A stretch of DNA of 64,000 nt from an uncultured Verrucomicrobiales bacterium (lineage in GTDB: Bacteria; Verrucomicrobiota; Verrucomicrobiia; Verrucomicrobiales; Akkermansiaceae). How positions within the stretch are numbered: the stretch's first letter is position 1; each line of letters starts with the position of its first letter. A program made the translations under genes and the position numbers. The notes beneath the pieces are model-generated. The model did no database searches. It had not been told where the DNA came from and saw only the letters and a program-made list of their open reading frames with translations. Where the stretch lies: positions 57,178 through 121,177 of the forward strand of contig CALABM010000065.1 of assembly GCA_937885815.1 (NCBI GenBank). Reading direction: 5' to 3'. This document shows, in pieces, positions 24,337 to 34,500 of this stretch.

Positions 24337-25539
24337 TCAGTAGCCGTAATGAAGAGTAGGAGTCCCCATATCAATGGTACCGTCAGCCGGCACCTGACTC
24401 AGGTTAAAGGGAACACGCCAGCGGAAGCGGCTGCCTTCATTTGTCTGGATGAGGATGTCAAGAGCAATCGTGCCATCGTACACCTTCTTCAGCTCGGCAA
24501 GCTCAGCAAGGGGAATGTGCGCAAAAGCACCGGTCTTCCCCTCATGCGTGCGGCTCATAACGCATGCGAAAGCCACGGCATCATAATCCTGATTCACTTG
24601 GAAGGGCGGATCCTGCACGTAGGTGTTCACATTAACCACGTTACCCTCCAGCTCAAGATACACTTCCAGCGCCTCACCCACTCGCTTGAAGTTAGCAGCA
24701 TAAACAGTAGGAGGCGTTGTATTCGTATAAAAACGCGTGGTGCAACCGGCCGGAGCAAATACCTCAGAATTCGCCAGAATACGGCAGCTCGCCAGTGTCA
24801 TGTACGTGGGAGAATAGCCGAAGGTGTAATTGCCGGCCTCCATCAGCGGAGTTCCCATCTGGGCATTCTGGCTGGCTGTGCCATCGTTGTGCGGGAGATT
24901 CAGGCCATGCCCCAGCTCATGGGCAAAGCCTCCGAACCACTTGGTAAGCAGGCGACCTTCACGAGTTCTCTGCCCAAGGTGGCGAATATCAAAGTGGCCG
25001 TAGTCCAGAGCAAAACAGTTAGTACCCAGGCCGTAGAAAGGCACACCGCCGGGGTTAAGGTCATTGTACTTCTCGTCATAATGGGTAGGCATAATGACGA
25101 AGTTGTGCTGACTTGTGCGAAGCTCGGGGTGCTTGTCCAGATAGGCGTTCACCTCACGCAGGCAGTCGTTATGACCGGTGCCGTAAGCGTAGTGGGTATG
25201 CGGCTTTTCGCCGCGTATCAGAATGATGTTAACATTACCATTCTCCTTAAGGACCAACCCGAAAGAGCGATTGCCAAGCCCATTTCTGGCCATTTCCTTG
25301 CCATAAAACTGCTGGACATAAATCAACAGCTCGCTGATGCGGCGCTCGTAATCAGCCAACGGCTCACGGTCATTACCTACAAAGTAGATAACATTGAGAT
25401 GATTAGCGGTAGACTCCAGCTGAATGCTGTCTGCCAGAAGCTCCTGAGCTCGAGGTTGAAAATGTGAGGGAACAGCGCCCACGGCGGCTGTAGTCAGCCC
25501 CAGGGCACACATCGTGGCTATTATTGCGCGCATGTGCAT
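24337..25539 (-). CDS. Secreted metzincin-like zinc metalloprotease
   Basis: A 400-residue exported protein with a signal peptide of about 22 residues. The zinc motif is HELGHGLNLPH: His207, Glu208, His211 and His217, the metzincin HExxHxxGxxH pattern but with Asn at the usual Gly. A likely Met-turn (LMEAGNY) follows about 12 residues later. The C-terminal third (about 260-400) looks like a beta-sandwich and may be a substrate-binding module. It may cleave host or mucus glycoproteins, given the suspected gut lineage, but that is inference. The gene leads a two-gene unit with the ROK kinase. The start at 25539 is fixed by a TTGACT-17-AGAATA promoter ending 8 nt upstream. Confidence 0.75.
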   Translation of the reverse strand: MHMRAIIATMCALGLTTAAVGAVPSHFQPRAQELLADSIQLESTANHLNVIYFVGNDREPLADYERRISELLIYVQQFYGKEMARNGLGNRSFGLVLKENGNVNIILIRGEKPHTHYAYGTGHNDCLREVNAYLDKHPELRTSQHNFVIMPTHYDEKYNDLNPGGVPFYGLGTNCFALDYGHFDIRHLGQRTREGRLLTKWFGGFAHELGHGLNLPHNDGTASQNAQMGTPLMEAGNYTFGYSPTYMTLASCRILANSEVFAPAGCTTRFYTNTTPPTVYAANFKRVGEALEVYLELEGNVVNVNTYVQDPPFQVNQDYDAVAFACVMSRTHEGKTGAFAHIPLAELAELKKVYDGTIALDILIQTNEGSRFRWRVPFNLSQVPADGTIDMGTPTLHYGY

Positions 25540-25547
25540 ATGTGCAC

Positions 25548-25576
25548 TATTCTGACAGGATTTTTTAAAAAGTCAA
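25548..25576 (-). promoter_or_regulatory. Promoter of the metalloprotease-ROK kinase pair
   Basis: Minus-strand TTGACT (25576-25571), 17-nt spacer, AGAATA (25553-25548), 8 nt to the ATG at 25539. Confidence 0.6.
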
Positions 25577-25682
25577 GCTCGGTTTTCTTTTCTGACTCAG
25601 GATGAAGCTCTTAATCAAACATCTCTCATACCTCAGAAAACATCAACCTCCGCAGGCTGAAGATTCATCAAATTACTTGCAG

Positions 25683-26567
25683 TCAATCATGACGATAATC
25701 CGTGCAGTAGTTCCGCACAGCTGCATGCAAGGCTTCTTGTGTTAATGCGACAAAGTTCAGAGGCGGAAGCATATCCCGCAATTTAGTGGCCGCATTATAA
25801 CGAATGCGTTCCGTCAGCCTTGACGTCAGCCCCTCCGCATGCAAAACGATGAGTTCCGGGCTATGTGTGCAAGTGATAGTGACGAGCAAGCGGGCAATCA
25901 TCTCTTCCAGCAAGCTGCGGTCGCTGTAATCCAGAGTGGCCCAGTCTGCCGGCATAGGCAAAAGGTGCAGGGGGCCACACTCCCGCAACTCCCCGCGGCG
26001 ATAAATGGAGCAGGTAGGAACCCCGCTCTGAGGCAGACAAATGGTGGCCGTGTTCTCGGCTGTTTTATCTGCAAGTAGTGAGGCCAAGCAGGGGCGGTTT
26101 ACACAGCAGCCATATCGATGGCGGAGGTGAGCGCTTAGCTCCCTCGGTGATAGAGTTTCTACAGTCGGCAGAAGAGTGATACTCCGCAGGCGCTTTCCTC
26201 GCAGCATCTCATCCAGCAGCCCATCCAGACTTTCTACATCAAGGTACGCAAAACTTGCAGCTCTCCGCTTCACCTCAGCCCCATGCAAATCCATTAACGT
26301 AAGTTCACAGCAAAGAAGATTTCCCGCCCTCTTCCCCTCAATGAGCGCATGCAACGCATGACCGGCGTAGTAGCGGTACAACTGCACCGGTCGTCCCCCG
26401 GCAGAGGGAACTTCTCCCACGGCGTGAATCTCACCCCGACGGCTCAACGCGGCAACAGCTTTCCCCACCGTCACAAGGCTCAACCCTGTGGCGGCTGCCA
26501 GCTGAGGGCGGGTGGCTTCTCCACGCTCATGCATCAATTTCAGCACGCTTTGCTCTGCTTTGGCCAT
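25683..26567 (-). CDS. ROK-type transcriptional regulator (NagC/XylR-like), degenerate sugar domain
   Basis: A 294-residue protein. Residues 1-65 form a MarR-like winged helix (ERGEATRPQLAAATGLS, then VGKAVAALSRRG) and end in the SAGGRP turn that leads into ROK domains. The remaining part is short and lacks the DxGxTxxK phosphate loop, the catalytic Asp and the zinc cysteines, so kinase activity is not expected and sugar sensing is uncertain. It is encoded just upstream of the metalloprotease-ROK kinase unit on the same strand (143 bp away), making local control of that unit plausible. No operator could be recognised. Confidence 0.7.
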   Translation of the reverse strand: MAKAEQSVLKLMHERGEATRPQLAAATGLSLVTVGKAVAALSRRGEIHAVGEVPSAGGRPVQLYRYYAGHALHALIEGKRAGNLLCCELTLMDLHGAEVKRRAASFAYLDVESLDGLLDEMLRGKRLRSITLLPTVETLSPRELSAHLRHRYGCCVNRPCLASLLADKTAENTATICLPQSGVPTCSIYRRGELRECGPLHLLPMPADWATLDYSDRSLLEEMIARLLVTITCTHSPELIVLHAEGLTSRLTERIRYNAATKLRDMLPPLNFVALTQEALHAAVRNYCTDYRHD

Positions 26568-26781
26568 CTTACTTTATAAACTCGGTTAATTAAGTATAAA
26601 CCACAATCCTATGTTTGACAAGCACAAAATACAACACATTGATAATGCGCGCCGTACAATCACAACAAAGAAACACACATGAGACTTAGCGAGAAGAAAC
26701 AAGTGGGCAACACTCGACAGGCAGATAGCTATCTGTTAAAATAAGGGGCGTTAAGAACCTTTCACAAACAAATACACATAT

Positions 26782-28395
26782 ATGAAATACATCTTTGTAA
26801 CCGGCGGCGTAGTATCCTCTCTGGGTAAAGGCCTTGCGGCAGCTTCCATCGGCACATTGCTTGAGCACTGTGGTCTGGACGTGACCATGCAGAAGTTTGA
26901 CCCCTATCTGAACATCGACCCCGGCACCATGAGCCCCTACCAGCACGGTGAGGTGTACGTGCTGAATGACGGCGCTGAGACGGATTTGGACCTCGGCCAC
27001 TATGAGCGTTTCATCCACTGCCAGCTCTCCCGCCTGAATAACCTGACCAGCGGTAAGGTGTTCGAGCACGTGCTGGAGAAGGAGCGCCGCGGTGATTACC
27101 TCGGAAAGACCGTGCAGTACATCCCGCACGTGACGGACGAGATTAAGCAGCGCCTTTATGACCTGACAGAGGCCAACAAGGAGTGCGACGTCATCATCAC
27201 AGAAATCGGTGGTACCGTGGGTGATATCGAGGGTTACCTCTTCTTGGAAGCCCTGCGTCAGTTTGCTCTGGAAGTTGGCAGACACAACTGCTGTTTCATC
27301 CATGTGACCCTGCTGCCCTACATCAAGGCCGCCGGTGAGACGAAGACCAAGCCCACCCAGCAGAGTGTGGCCAAGCTGCGCGAAATCGGTATCCAGCCTG
27401 ATATCATCGTGTGCCGCACCGAGATGGACAACCTTACGGATGAAGAGAAGCGCAAGATTGGTATGTTCTGTAACGTATCTCCGCGCAACGTGGTGGCCTT
27501 CTGCGACGTGAAGCACAGCATTTACGAATGCCCGCTGGATTTAGGCCGCGACCGCGTGGATCGCATCGTCACGGAGGTGCTGGGCATCACCGTTCCCAAG
27601 CCTAAGATGGATGAGTGGCAGAAGTTCGTGGGCCGCGTGATTCACCCCTCTCACAGCGTACGTATCGCCGTGGTGGGCAAGTACATCTCCCTGCAGGACG
27701 CCTATAAGTCCATTTACGAAAGCTTCACCCACGCCGGTGCCGCTAATGACTGCCGCGTGGAAATCGTCCGCGTGGATGCCGAGGCGCTGGAAAGCGGCAG
27801 CTGCGAGGCGCTCATCGGTGATGTGGACGGCATTCTGGTGCCGGGCGGCTTCGGCGAGCGTGGCGTAGAGGGCAAGATTATGGCTGTGCAGTATGCTCGC
27901 GAGAAGGGCATTCCCTTCTTCGGTATTTGCCTTGGCATGCAGGTGGCCGTTATCGAGTTCGCCCGCAATGTCCTCGGCCTGAAGGACGCCAACTCCACCG
28001 AGTTCGACAAGAGCACTCAGAGCCCCGTCATCTGCCTACAGGAAGAGCAGAAGACCATCACGAACATGGGTGCCACCATGCGCTTGGGTGCTTACCCCGC
28101 ACACATCCAGCCCGGCAGCCTCTGCAGCAAGCTGTACGGAGGCGCCGAGATTATCTCCGAGCGTCACCGCCACCGCTATGAGTTCAATGCGGACTTCCGC
28201 GAAACCTGCGAGAAGGCCGGCTTGGTCATCTCCGCGGTGAATGATGAACATGGTCTGGTGGAAGTAGTGGAGCTGCCCACGCACCCGTACTTCATCGCCT
28301 GCCAGTACCACCCCGAGTTCCAGAGCCGTCCCACGGCACCGCATCCGCTCTTCAATGGGTTGGTGGCAGCCGCTCTGGAGAAAAAGCAGGGCTAA
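26782..28395 (+). CDS. pyrG: CTP synthase
   Basis: Aminates UTP to CTP using glutamine and ATP, the last step of pyrimidine nucleotide synthesis. The 537-residue protein has the N-terminal synthetase domain with [10 protein letters not shown] at residues 8-17, and a C-terminal class-I amidotransferase domain with nucleophile Cys383 (GICLGMQ) and the His/Glu pair in [10 protein letters not shown] near residues 510-520. Length is normal. It stands alone between a divergent regulator gene and an SSS symporter, with a terminator 20 bp after the stop. The 214-bp gap upstream shows a TTGACA at about 26614 with poorly spaced -10 candidates, so I do not assign its promoter. Confidence 0.98.
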   Translation: MKYIFVTGGVVSSLGKGLAAASIGTLLEHCGLDVTMQKFDPYLNIDPGTMSPYQHGEVYVLNDGAETDLDLGHYERFIHCQLSRLNNLTSGKVFEHVLEKERRGDYLGKTVQYIPHVTDEIKQRLYDLTEANKECDVIITEIGGTVGDIEGYLFLEALRQFALEVGRHNCCFIHVTLLPYIKAAGETKTKPTQQSVAKLREIGIQPDIIVCRTEMDNLTDEEKRKIGMFCNVSPRNVVAFCDVKHSIYECPLDLGRDRVDRIVTEVLGITVPKPKMDEWQKFVGRVIHPSHSVRIAVVGKYISLQDAYKSIYESFTHAGAANDCRVEIVRVDAEALESGSCEALIGDVDGILVPGGFGERGVEGKIMAVQYAREKGIPFFGICLGMQVAVIEFARNVLGLKDANSTEFDKSTQSPVICLQEEQKTITNMGATMRLGAYPAHIQPGSLCSKLYGGAEIISERHRHRYEFNADFRETCEKAGLVISAVNDEHGLVEVVELPTHPYFIACQYHPEFQSRPTAPHPLFNGLVAAALEKKQG

Positions 28396-28414
28396 TAAGG
28401 AACAACTTACGAGT

Positions 28415-28456
28415 CGACGGTCAGAGCCGGAAAGGCCTGGCCGTCGGCCCTTTTTC
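28415..28456 (+). terminator. Intrinsic terminator after pyrG
   Basis: CGACGGTCAG (28415-28424) pairs with CTGGCCGTCG with one G-U, an inner AGCC/GGC(T) helix, then GGCCC and TTTTT. Confidence 0.8.
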
Positions 28457-28470
28457 GTTTATCTGCATCT

Positions 28471-30066
28471 ATGATTGATATTCTGGTAGTACTGGCATAC
28501 TTCTGCGCCATTTTCGGCATCGGTCTGTACGTAGGCCGCAAGCAGGAAAGCCTGGAAAGCTACGCCCTCGGTAACAGGAATCTCCCTTGGTGGGCTATCC
28601 TTGCCTCTATTCTCGCCGCTGAAATCAGCGCCGCTACCTTCCTCGGCGCTCCCGGAGAAGGCTTCGCCCTGCGAAACTTTACCTACGCACAGCTCGCTAT
28701 CGGTACCATTCTAGGCCGCATCATTGTGGGCCGTCTTTTCCTGAAGCCTTATTATCAATACAATGTCGTATCCATTTACGAGTATCTGGAGAAACGCTTC
28801 GGGCTGAGCACACGCCGCTGGGCTAGTATCACTTTCCTCATCAGCCGTGTGCTGGCAAGTGGCACTCGCCTTTTCTTCGCGGGCATTCTGCTCGTCATCG
28901 CGTACATGATGATTACCGGGCAGGAAAGTGCCGGGCAGGTGGAAACCGTAGTCATTTACATTGCCGCGCTCACCTTCATCACCATTGCCACGGCAATATA
29001 TACCACGCTGGGCGGTCTGAAAGCCGTGGTGTGGACGGACGTGCTGCAGGCTTCCATTCTCGCCATCTCGCTCATCACAACTATCGGCGTTCTTCTCTTC
29101 AGCATCAAGGCCGGTGGGAGCTGGAGTGAGGCATGGGATGCCATCTGCTACCACCTCGGGAACAAGGATTATAATCCCTGTAAGATTGAGAACCTGAAGC
29201 CTTGGGCCTTCTTCGACGGCGGTATGACCGGACAGGGACTCATAGCGGACATCAAGAACATCCTCGGCAGTGAATATACCCTGTGGTCGGCCATTCTCGG
29301 CTCCACGTTCATCACCATGGCCACCCATGGTACGGATCAGGACATGGTGCAGCGTATGCTGGCCGCTCCGGACAGCAAGAAGGGCGCTAAGGCCGTGATT
29401 CTTTCCGGGCTTATGGATATGCCCATCGTGCTCGTGTTTATCTCCTGCGGCATGTTGCTCTTCGTCTACTTCGCACAAAACGGCATCACGCCGCCAGAGA
29501 AGCAGATTGAGATATTCCCCTGGTTCATCATTCACTGTCTGCCGGCCGGTGTGCGCGGACTTCTGGTGGCGGCTCTTCTGGCCACAGCCATGGGCTCGCT
29601 CTCCACAGCGCTGAATGCTTTGGCCACGACGGCCACGCGTGATTGGTACGTGGACGTATTCCGCCCGCAGGCCACACAGGGGCAACAGCTGCGTGCCGTG
29701 CGTTTGCTCACCGTATTCTTTGCCGCTCTCCTCATTCTTGTGGGCGCAGGCACGGCTTGGCTCACGGTGATGGACCCGACTGTGCGCATTCTTCCCATCG
29801 CACTGGGCATCTTCGGGTACACGTACGGCTCGCTGCTAGGCATCTTCCTGCTCGGCATGTTGACCCGCAGCCGCGGTAATGATATGGGCAACATTCTTGC
29901 TATGATTGCCGGCTTTGCCACAGTTATCACGCTGGAGGTGCTCACCCGCTGTGATGCCATCCCCGCCATTGCTTTCCCGTGGCGCGTGACCATCGGCACC
30001 ATCGCCACCTTCGCGGTGGGCTGCTGCTTCCGCACACCGCAGCTGCTCATCAGGAAAGACAAGTAA
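28471..30066 (+). CDS. Sodium:solute symporter (SSS family)
   Basis: A 531-residue membrane transporter with 13-14 hydrophobic helices. The first helix and GNRNLPWWAILASILAAE stretch, with an AEISAATFLGAPG segment at the second helix, and the GTDQDMVQRML motif in the middle match the SSS family (PutP, SglT relatives). It should use the sodium gradient to import a sugar, amino acid or similar solute, but sequence alone does not choose. A strong intrinsic terminator follows. The start ATG is 76 bp after pyrG with a terminator between, so it is a separate unit. Confidence 0.92.
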   Translation: MIDILVVLAYFCAIFGIGLYVGRKQESLESYALGNRNLPWWAILASILAAEISAATFLGAPGEGFALRNFTYAQLAIGTILGRIIVGRLFLKPYYQYNVVSIYEYLEKRFGLSTRRWASITFLISRVLASGTRLFFAGILLVIAYMMITGQESAGQVETVVIYIAALTFITIATAIYTTLGGLKAVVWTDVLQASILAISLITTIGVLLFSIKAGGSWSEAWDAICYHLGNKDYNPCKIENLKPWAFFDGGMTGQGLIADIKNILGSEYTLWSAILGSTFITMATHGTDQDMVQRMLAAPDSKKGAKAVILSGLMDMPIVLVFISCGMLLFVYFAQNGITPPEKQIEIFPWFIIHCLPAGVRGLLVAALLATAMGSLSTALNALATTATRDWYVDVFRPQATQGQQLRAVRLLTVFFAALLILVGAGTAWLTVMDPTVRILPIALGIFGYTYGSLLGIFLLGMLTRSRGNDMGNILAMIAGFATVITLEVLTRCDAIPAIAFPWRVTIGTIATFAVGCCFRTPQLLIRKDK

Positions 30067-30079
30067 CAGAGTTATAACA

Positions 30080-30117
30080 CGGGCCGCACACATGAAGCTG
30101 TGCGGCCCGCTTTTTTT
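30080..30117 (+). terminator. Intrinsic terminator after the SSS symporter
   Basis: 11-bp perfect stem CGGGCCGCACA (30080-30090) and TGTGCGGCCCG (30099-30109), then C and seven T. Confidence 0.9.
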
Positions 30118-30143
30118 GCTTGCGCAGCTCTTGTTCCGCGTGA

Positions 30144-30149
30144 TAGAAT
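30144..30149 (+). promoter_or_regulatory. -10 box of the C39-like protein gene
   Basis: TAGAAT ends 6 nt before the ATG at 30156. The -35 region (TTGCGC at 30120-30125, 18-nt spacer) is weak. Predicts a leaderless message. Confidence 0.5.
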
Positions 30150-30155
30150 ACGCAC

Positions 30156-31424
30156 ATGAAAAGAACCCTCATTACCTGTGTGGCAATGGCCCTGATGAGT
30201 GGGCTGGCCTTGGCTGGCAACATTACTCCGGGCGTACGCAGTGGCGATATCTGGACGAAGAAACGCGACCAAATGGCAAATGCCGGTTTCAATGGAGTAC
30301 GCTATGCCCCTATTGATGATAACAGCATTCGAGTGCCTAGAAATGGCGGTCTGCAACTTGATGGTCTCGAGCTGGGTGAAACCATCGTCACATGGAATGC
30401 AGAGGGAATCCTCTCTAATATGGTGACCATGCTTTACAATAAAGGTGATGATGGAGCCATAAGTCAGGAAGAATACACTAAGCTGCTCCAGAACACCATT
30501 AAGGCGCTGAATGAACTGACAGGCGTGGACGGCAAGACCCGCCGCAGCTCACAGCGTGAAGCCGGAGTGGCTCTCAAAATATGGGTATGGGAATGGGATG
30601 GAGGCGTCATTCGCCTAGAGGCCTCCTATTCAGGTGGTTCCCGCAGAACTACGTTTGAAGCAGAGTTCATCCGCCTGCGTATGGGCGCCTCTCAGGAGGC
30701 TGTTACTGCCGGCGGTGCCTCCAATGCTGCTAACCGCAGAGAGCTTCGCACCAATGTGAAGCGTGACGAGGAAAGCGGAGACGTGTGGATTGATGGCGTG
30801 AACATGGTGGACCAGGGTGATAAAGGCTACTGCGTGCCTGCCACCGTGGCCCGTGTGTTCGCTTACTATGGGATGGATGGTGTAGACCAGCACGCCCTCG
30901 CTCAGCTTTGTGACAGCTCTGCCGAAGGTGGCACCTCCACAGCAGCCATGCAAACGGCGCTGGAATCCATCAGCCGTCGCTTCCATATCCGTATACAGAG
31001 CCTCGATGGCCGCACCGCAACAGAATCCATCATGTCTCTCATCGAGGATTACAACAAAGCCGCTCGCAGATTGCGCCGTCCGATGGCCACCCCGCAGAAC
31101 TGGATTGAGGTAGCCCGTGACCGCGAGGTCCTTCTGGCCGCACGCGGAAGCAAGCGAGCCGTTCGCCGCTGGTTCAGTGCCATGAAGAAGAGCATTGATG
31201 CCGGCATTCCTGTACTGTGGAGCGTAGAGCTTGGTATTTTCCCGGAAGCCGGCATTCCGCAGGCCTCCGGTGGCCACATGCGCATGATTATCGGTTACAA
31301 TGAGGAATCTGAAACCATTTATTACAGCGATTCTTGGGGTGCAGGGCATGAGCGCAAATCCATGCCGATGAATCAGGCCTCCGCCATCACCCGCAATCGT
31401 TACATTCTGCGCCCCTCCAGATAA
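30156..31424 (+). CDS. Secreted papain-fold cysteine protease-like protein (C39-like)
   Basis: A 422-residue exported protein with a signal peptide of about 20 residues. The N-terminal half (about 25-190) is of unknown fold and may be a pro-region. The C-terminal half holds a peptidase_C39-like arrangement: Gln220 six residues before the nucleophile Cys226 (QGDKGYC), His374 in GGHMRMIIGY and Asp392 in YYSDSWG. All catalytic positions of a papain-fold peptidase are present, so it is probably active, in the periplasm or outside. It is monocistronic, between two strong terminators. Similar proteins occur in Akkermansia relatives but I cannot name a substrate. Confidence 0.75.
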   Translation: MKRTLITCVAMALMSGLALAGNITPGVRSGDIWTKKRDQMANAGFNGVRYAPIDDNSIRVPRNGGLQLDGLELGETIVTWNAEGILSNMVTMLYNKGDDGAISQEEYTKLLQNTIKALNELTGVDGKTRRSSQREAGVALKIWVWEWDGGVIRLEASYSGGSRRTTFEAEFIRLRMGASQEAVTAGGASNAANRRELRTNVKRDEESGDVWIDGVNMVDQGDKGYCVPATVARVFAYYGMDGVDQHALAQLCDSSAEGGTSTAAMQTALESISRRFHIRIQSLDGRTATESIMSLIEDYNKAARRLRRPMATPQNWIEVARDREVLLAARGSKRAVRRWFSAMKKSIDAGIPVLWSVELGIFPEAGIPQASGGHMRMIIGYNEESETIYYSDSWGAGHERKSMPMNQASAITRNRYILRPSR

Positions 31425-31457
31425 ACGAAGCGCATATCCTCCCTTAATATTATAAAG

Positions 31458-31497
31458 CGCCATGCTGCAGCACCTTGCAGCATGGCGTTCTGCTTTT
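31458..31497 (+). terminator. Intrinsic terminator after the C39-like gene
   Basis: 11-bp perfect stem CGCCATGCTGC (31458-31468) and GCAGCATGGCG (31477-31487), then a T-rich tract. Confidence 0.8.
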
Positions 31498-31534
31498 CAT
31501 ACAATTACTGAACAGCGAATTTATATATTCCCGT

Positions 31535-31568
31535 AAAAAAGCCGCCTGATGAATGCTCACCAGGCGGC
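31535..31568 (-). terminator. Intrinsic terminator after the RND pump gene
   Basis: 8-bp stem GCCGCCTG (31541-31548) and CAGGCGGC (31561-31568), followed on the minus strand by six T. Confidence 0.8.
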
Positions 31569-31593
31569 CATGAGTTTTACCGGAAAGTCATTA

Positions 31594-34500
31594 TCAGGCT
31601 TTCTTCGCGGGCTTATCCACGCCAATGGTGCGGGCTGTCCAGTCACGCATACGAGCGAAAATGGAGTACAGACCGGGCACAAGGAAGATACCGAAAAGCG
31701 TAGCCAAAAGCATACCGAAGAAGGTGGTAACACCAATTTCCTGACGGCTGGCAGCACCGGAGCCGGTAGCGACCACCATGGGGAATACACCGAAAAGGAA
31801 GGAAATGGCAGTCATGAGCACAGCGCGGAATCGCATACTGGCGCCATTCAGAGCCGCCACCTGCACGGTGTTGCCTGCAGCGTGGTCCTCCTTACTGAAC
31901 TCCACCATGAGAATGGCGTTCTTGGCTGCAAGACCGATAAGCATCAGAATACCCAGCTGCACGTAGATGGAGAGCGTAAGGCCGAAGACCTGCGCACCCA
32001 TGAAAGCACCCAGAGTAGCTACGGATACAGAGAGCATCACGGGAACCGGAGTGGTCCAGCTTTCATACTGAGCCACGAGGAAGAGATAAGCGAAGAGCAT
32101 GGCCAAGCCGATGAGCAGACCAACCTTGCCATCATTCTGACGCTCCTGATAGGAGAGGTCCTTCCATTCTACTGACCACTGGCGGCCGGTATTGTTGTTA
32201 CGCTCTTCCATATTAACTTCAGCAATAGTCTTCTCAATCAGAGACATCACCTGGCCGGAGCCTACACCGGGAGCGGGCATGACGGTTACATCCGCGCTCA
32301 TGTACTGATTGAAACGGCCGTAGTTAGACGGGCCAAGGCGGTAGGAGAGCGTACATACGGCAGAAAGCGGCACCATCTCACCATGTGCATTACGCACCAT
32401 CTGGTTCATGATGTCATCAGCCGTACGGCGATCACGCACATCACCCTGAATCTTAACCTTGAAGTTGAAGCCGTTCAGAGTGAAGTCATTCACATAAGAG
32501 GAAGCCAGCACGGTCTGGAGCGTATTGAAGATGCTCTTCACGTCCACATTGAGGGCCTGAGCCTTTTCACGGTTGATTTCGAGGCGAATCTGCGGGGTCT
32601 CAGCATTGAACTCGGAGCGAACCATGGAGATAAGCTCCTGATGAGACTGAAGACGCGCCGTGATTTCCTTGACCATGTTACCGAGGTCAGCAGGAGTGGC
32701 ACTGCCGCGGCCTTCCAGCACCATGGATACACCGCCATACAAGCCAAGGCCCTGAATGGCAGGGGGCGTGGTGGCCATCACAGAGGCCTCCGGAATATCC
32801 GCACAGGCAGCATTAATCTTCTGAGCCAAAGCTGAGGCGTGCAAATCAGGAGAGGTACGCTCGCTCCAAGGCTTAAGCATGACGATAACCATACCGTTAC
32901 CCTCACCGGAACCGGAAGCAAAGCTGAAACCACTGGTGGAGGTCACCATTTCAATACCTTCAAACCTTCCGATGCGCTCTTCAATCTGGCGCATCACCCT
33001 ATCCGTACGCTGCTTGGCGGTAGCGGAGCCTTCAAGGTTCACGATACAGAAGACGGCGCCCTTATCCTCAGTGGGGATGAAGGAGCTGTTCAGCATCTCG
33101 GGAGCAATAAGACTGAGGAGGTCAAACTGGCTCTTAGCGGCAGACTTGCCACCACCGGCGGGGGCAGCAGCAGCCTGCGGCGCGCCACGCCAGATTTGAT
33201 TCCACCACTGCGGAGCACCGCTGGTGTAAATGTAGTTAGCATACAACACTGCAGCCAGAACAATAACGGTGAGCCATGCGTTACGCACCAGAATGCCGGC
33301 ACCCCACAGATAGAAGGAGCGGCACTTCTCCAAGAACCAGTTGAAGGGGCGGAACAGCCAGTAGGAAAGAGCACTCTGCTTCACACCTGCCGGGCGCAGA
33401 ATGAGGGCGCACAGTGCAGGGGAGAGCGTGAGAGCATTGAAGGTGGAGATACAGAGAGCCACGCACATGGTGACGGAGAACTGGGTGTAAATCACGCCCA
33501 CCATGCCGCCGTAGAAGGCAATGGGCACGTACACGGCCAGAGTCACCAGCGTGGTGGCGATAATGGCGCCTGTAATCTGCTTCATGCTCTTGATGGTAGC
33601 TTCTCTCGGGCTGAGGCCTTCTTCGTGAATAATTCGCATCACGTTTTCCACCACCACGATGGCGTCATCCACCAGTGAACCGATAACCAGAATGAGGCCG
33701 AACATCGTCAGCACGTTAATGCTGTACCCCAGCACATACATGAAGGCGAAAGCACCCAGAAGGGATACCGGAATGGCCAGAGTGGGAATCAGCGTAGCGC
33801 GCCAATCCTGCAGGAAAATGTAAGTCACCAACACCACGAGGAACAGAGCCAGCACCAGCGTGATGCCGATTTCTTCCATCGTAGCCTGAATAGCCTGAGT
33901 GGGGTCATAGCCCATCGTCCATGAGACACCATCCGGAAGAAGGGGCTCGATTTCCCGCATCTTTTCCTTCAGGGCATCCACGGTGGCCAGAGCGTTAGCA
34001 TCATTATTACGCTGAACCATCATACCCACAGCATTGCGGCCGTTCAGGCGGCTGTAACCGGAGTTATTCTCTGCGCCCAGCTCAATGGTGGCGATGTCAC
34101 TCAAGCGGGTAACGTGGCCCTCCTCGCCACGCTTAACGATGATGTTGCTGAACTCTTCCACCGTGCGGAGGCGGCCTGTGGCCGTCACCTTGTAAGTGGC
34201 ATAAGCGCCTTCGTCCTGAGAACCTACGGAACCGGCTGCCGCCTGAATATTCTGAGCGGCAATGGCGCTGTTCACATCAGCCGGAGTGATATTCAGAGCG
34301 TTCATGCGGGTTGTATTCAGCCACACACGCATGGAGTAGTTGCGGCTGTGCATGATGTCAGCCACGGATACGCCGTCCACCTGAGTGAGAGGGTCTTTCA
34401 CGTTCATGCGCAGCCAGTTCGTGAGCTCGAGAATATCCATTTTATTCTCATCGCACATGAAGCTCAGGAAGCAGAGCATATCACTGGAACGCTTACGAAC

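Noticed and set aside
23893..25467. Long open frame (524 codons) on the plus strand opposite the ROK kinase and metalloprotease genes
   Set aside because: It spans two convincing minus-strand genes and their junction and has no recognisable features.
28711..29685. Open frame on the minus strand opposite the SSS symporter
   Set aside because: Shadow of a strongly coding plus-strand gene; composition rich in His, Gly and Arg without domain signals.
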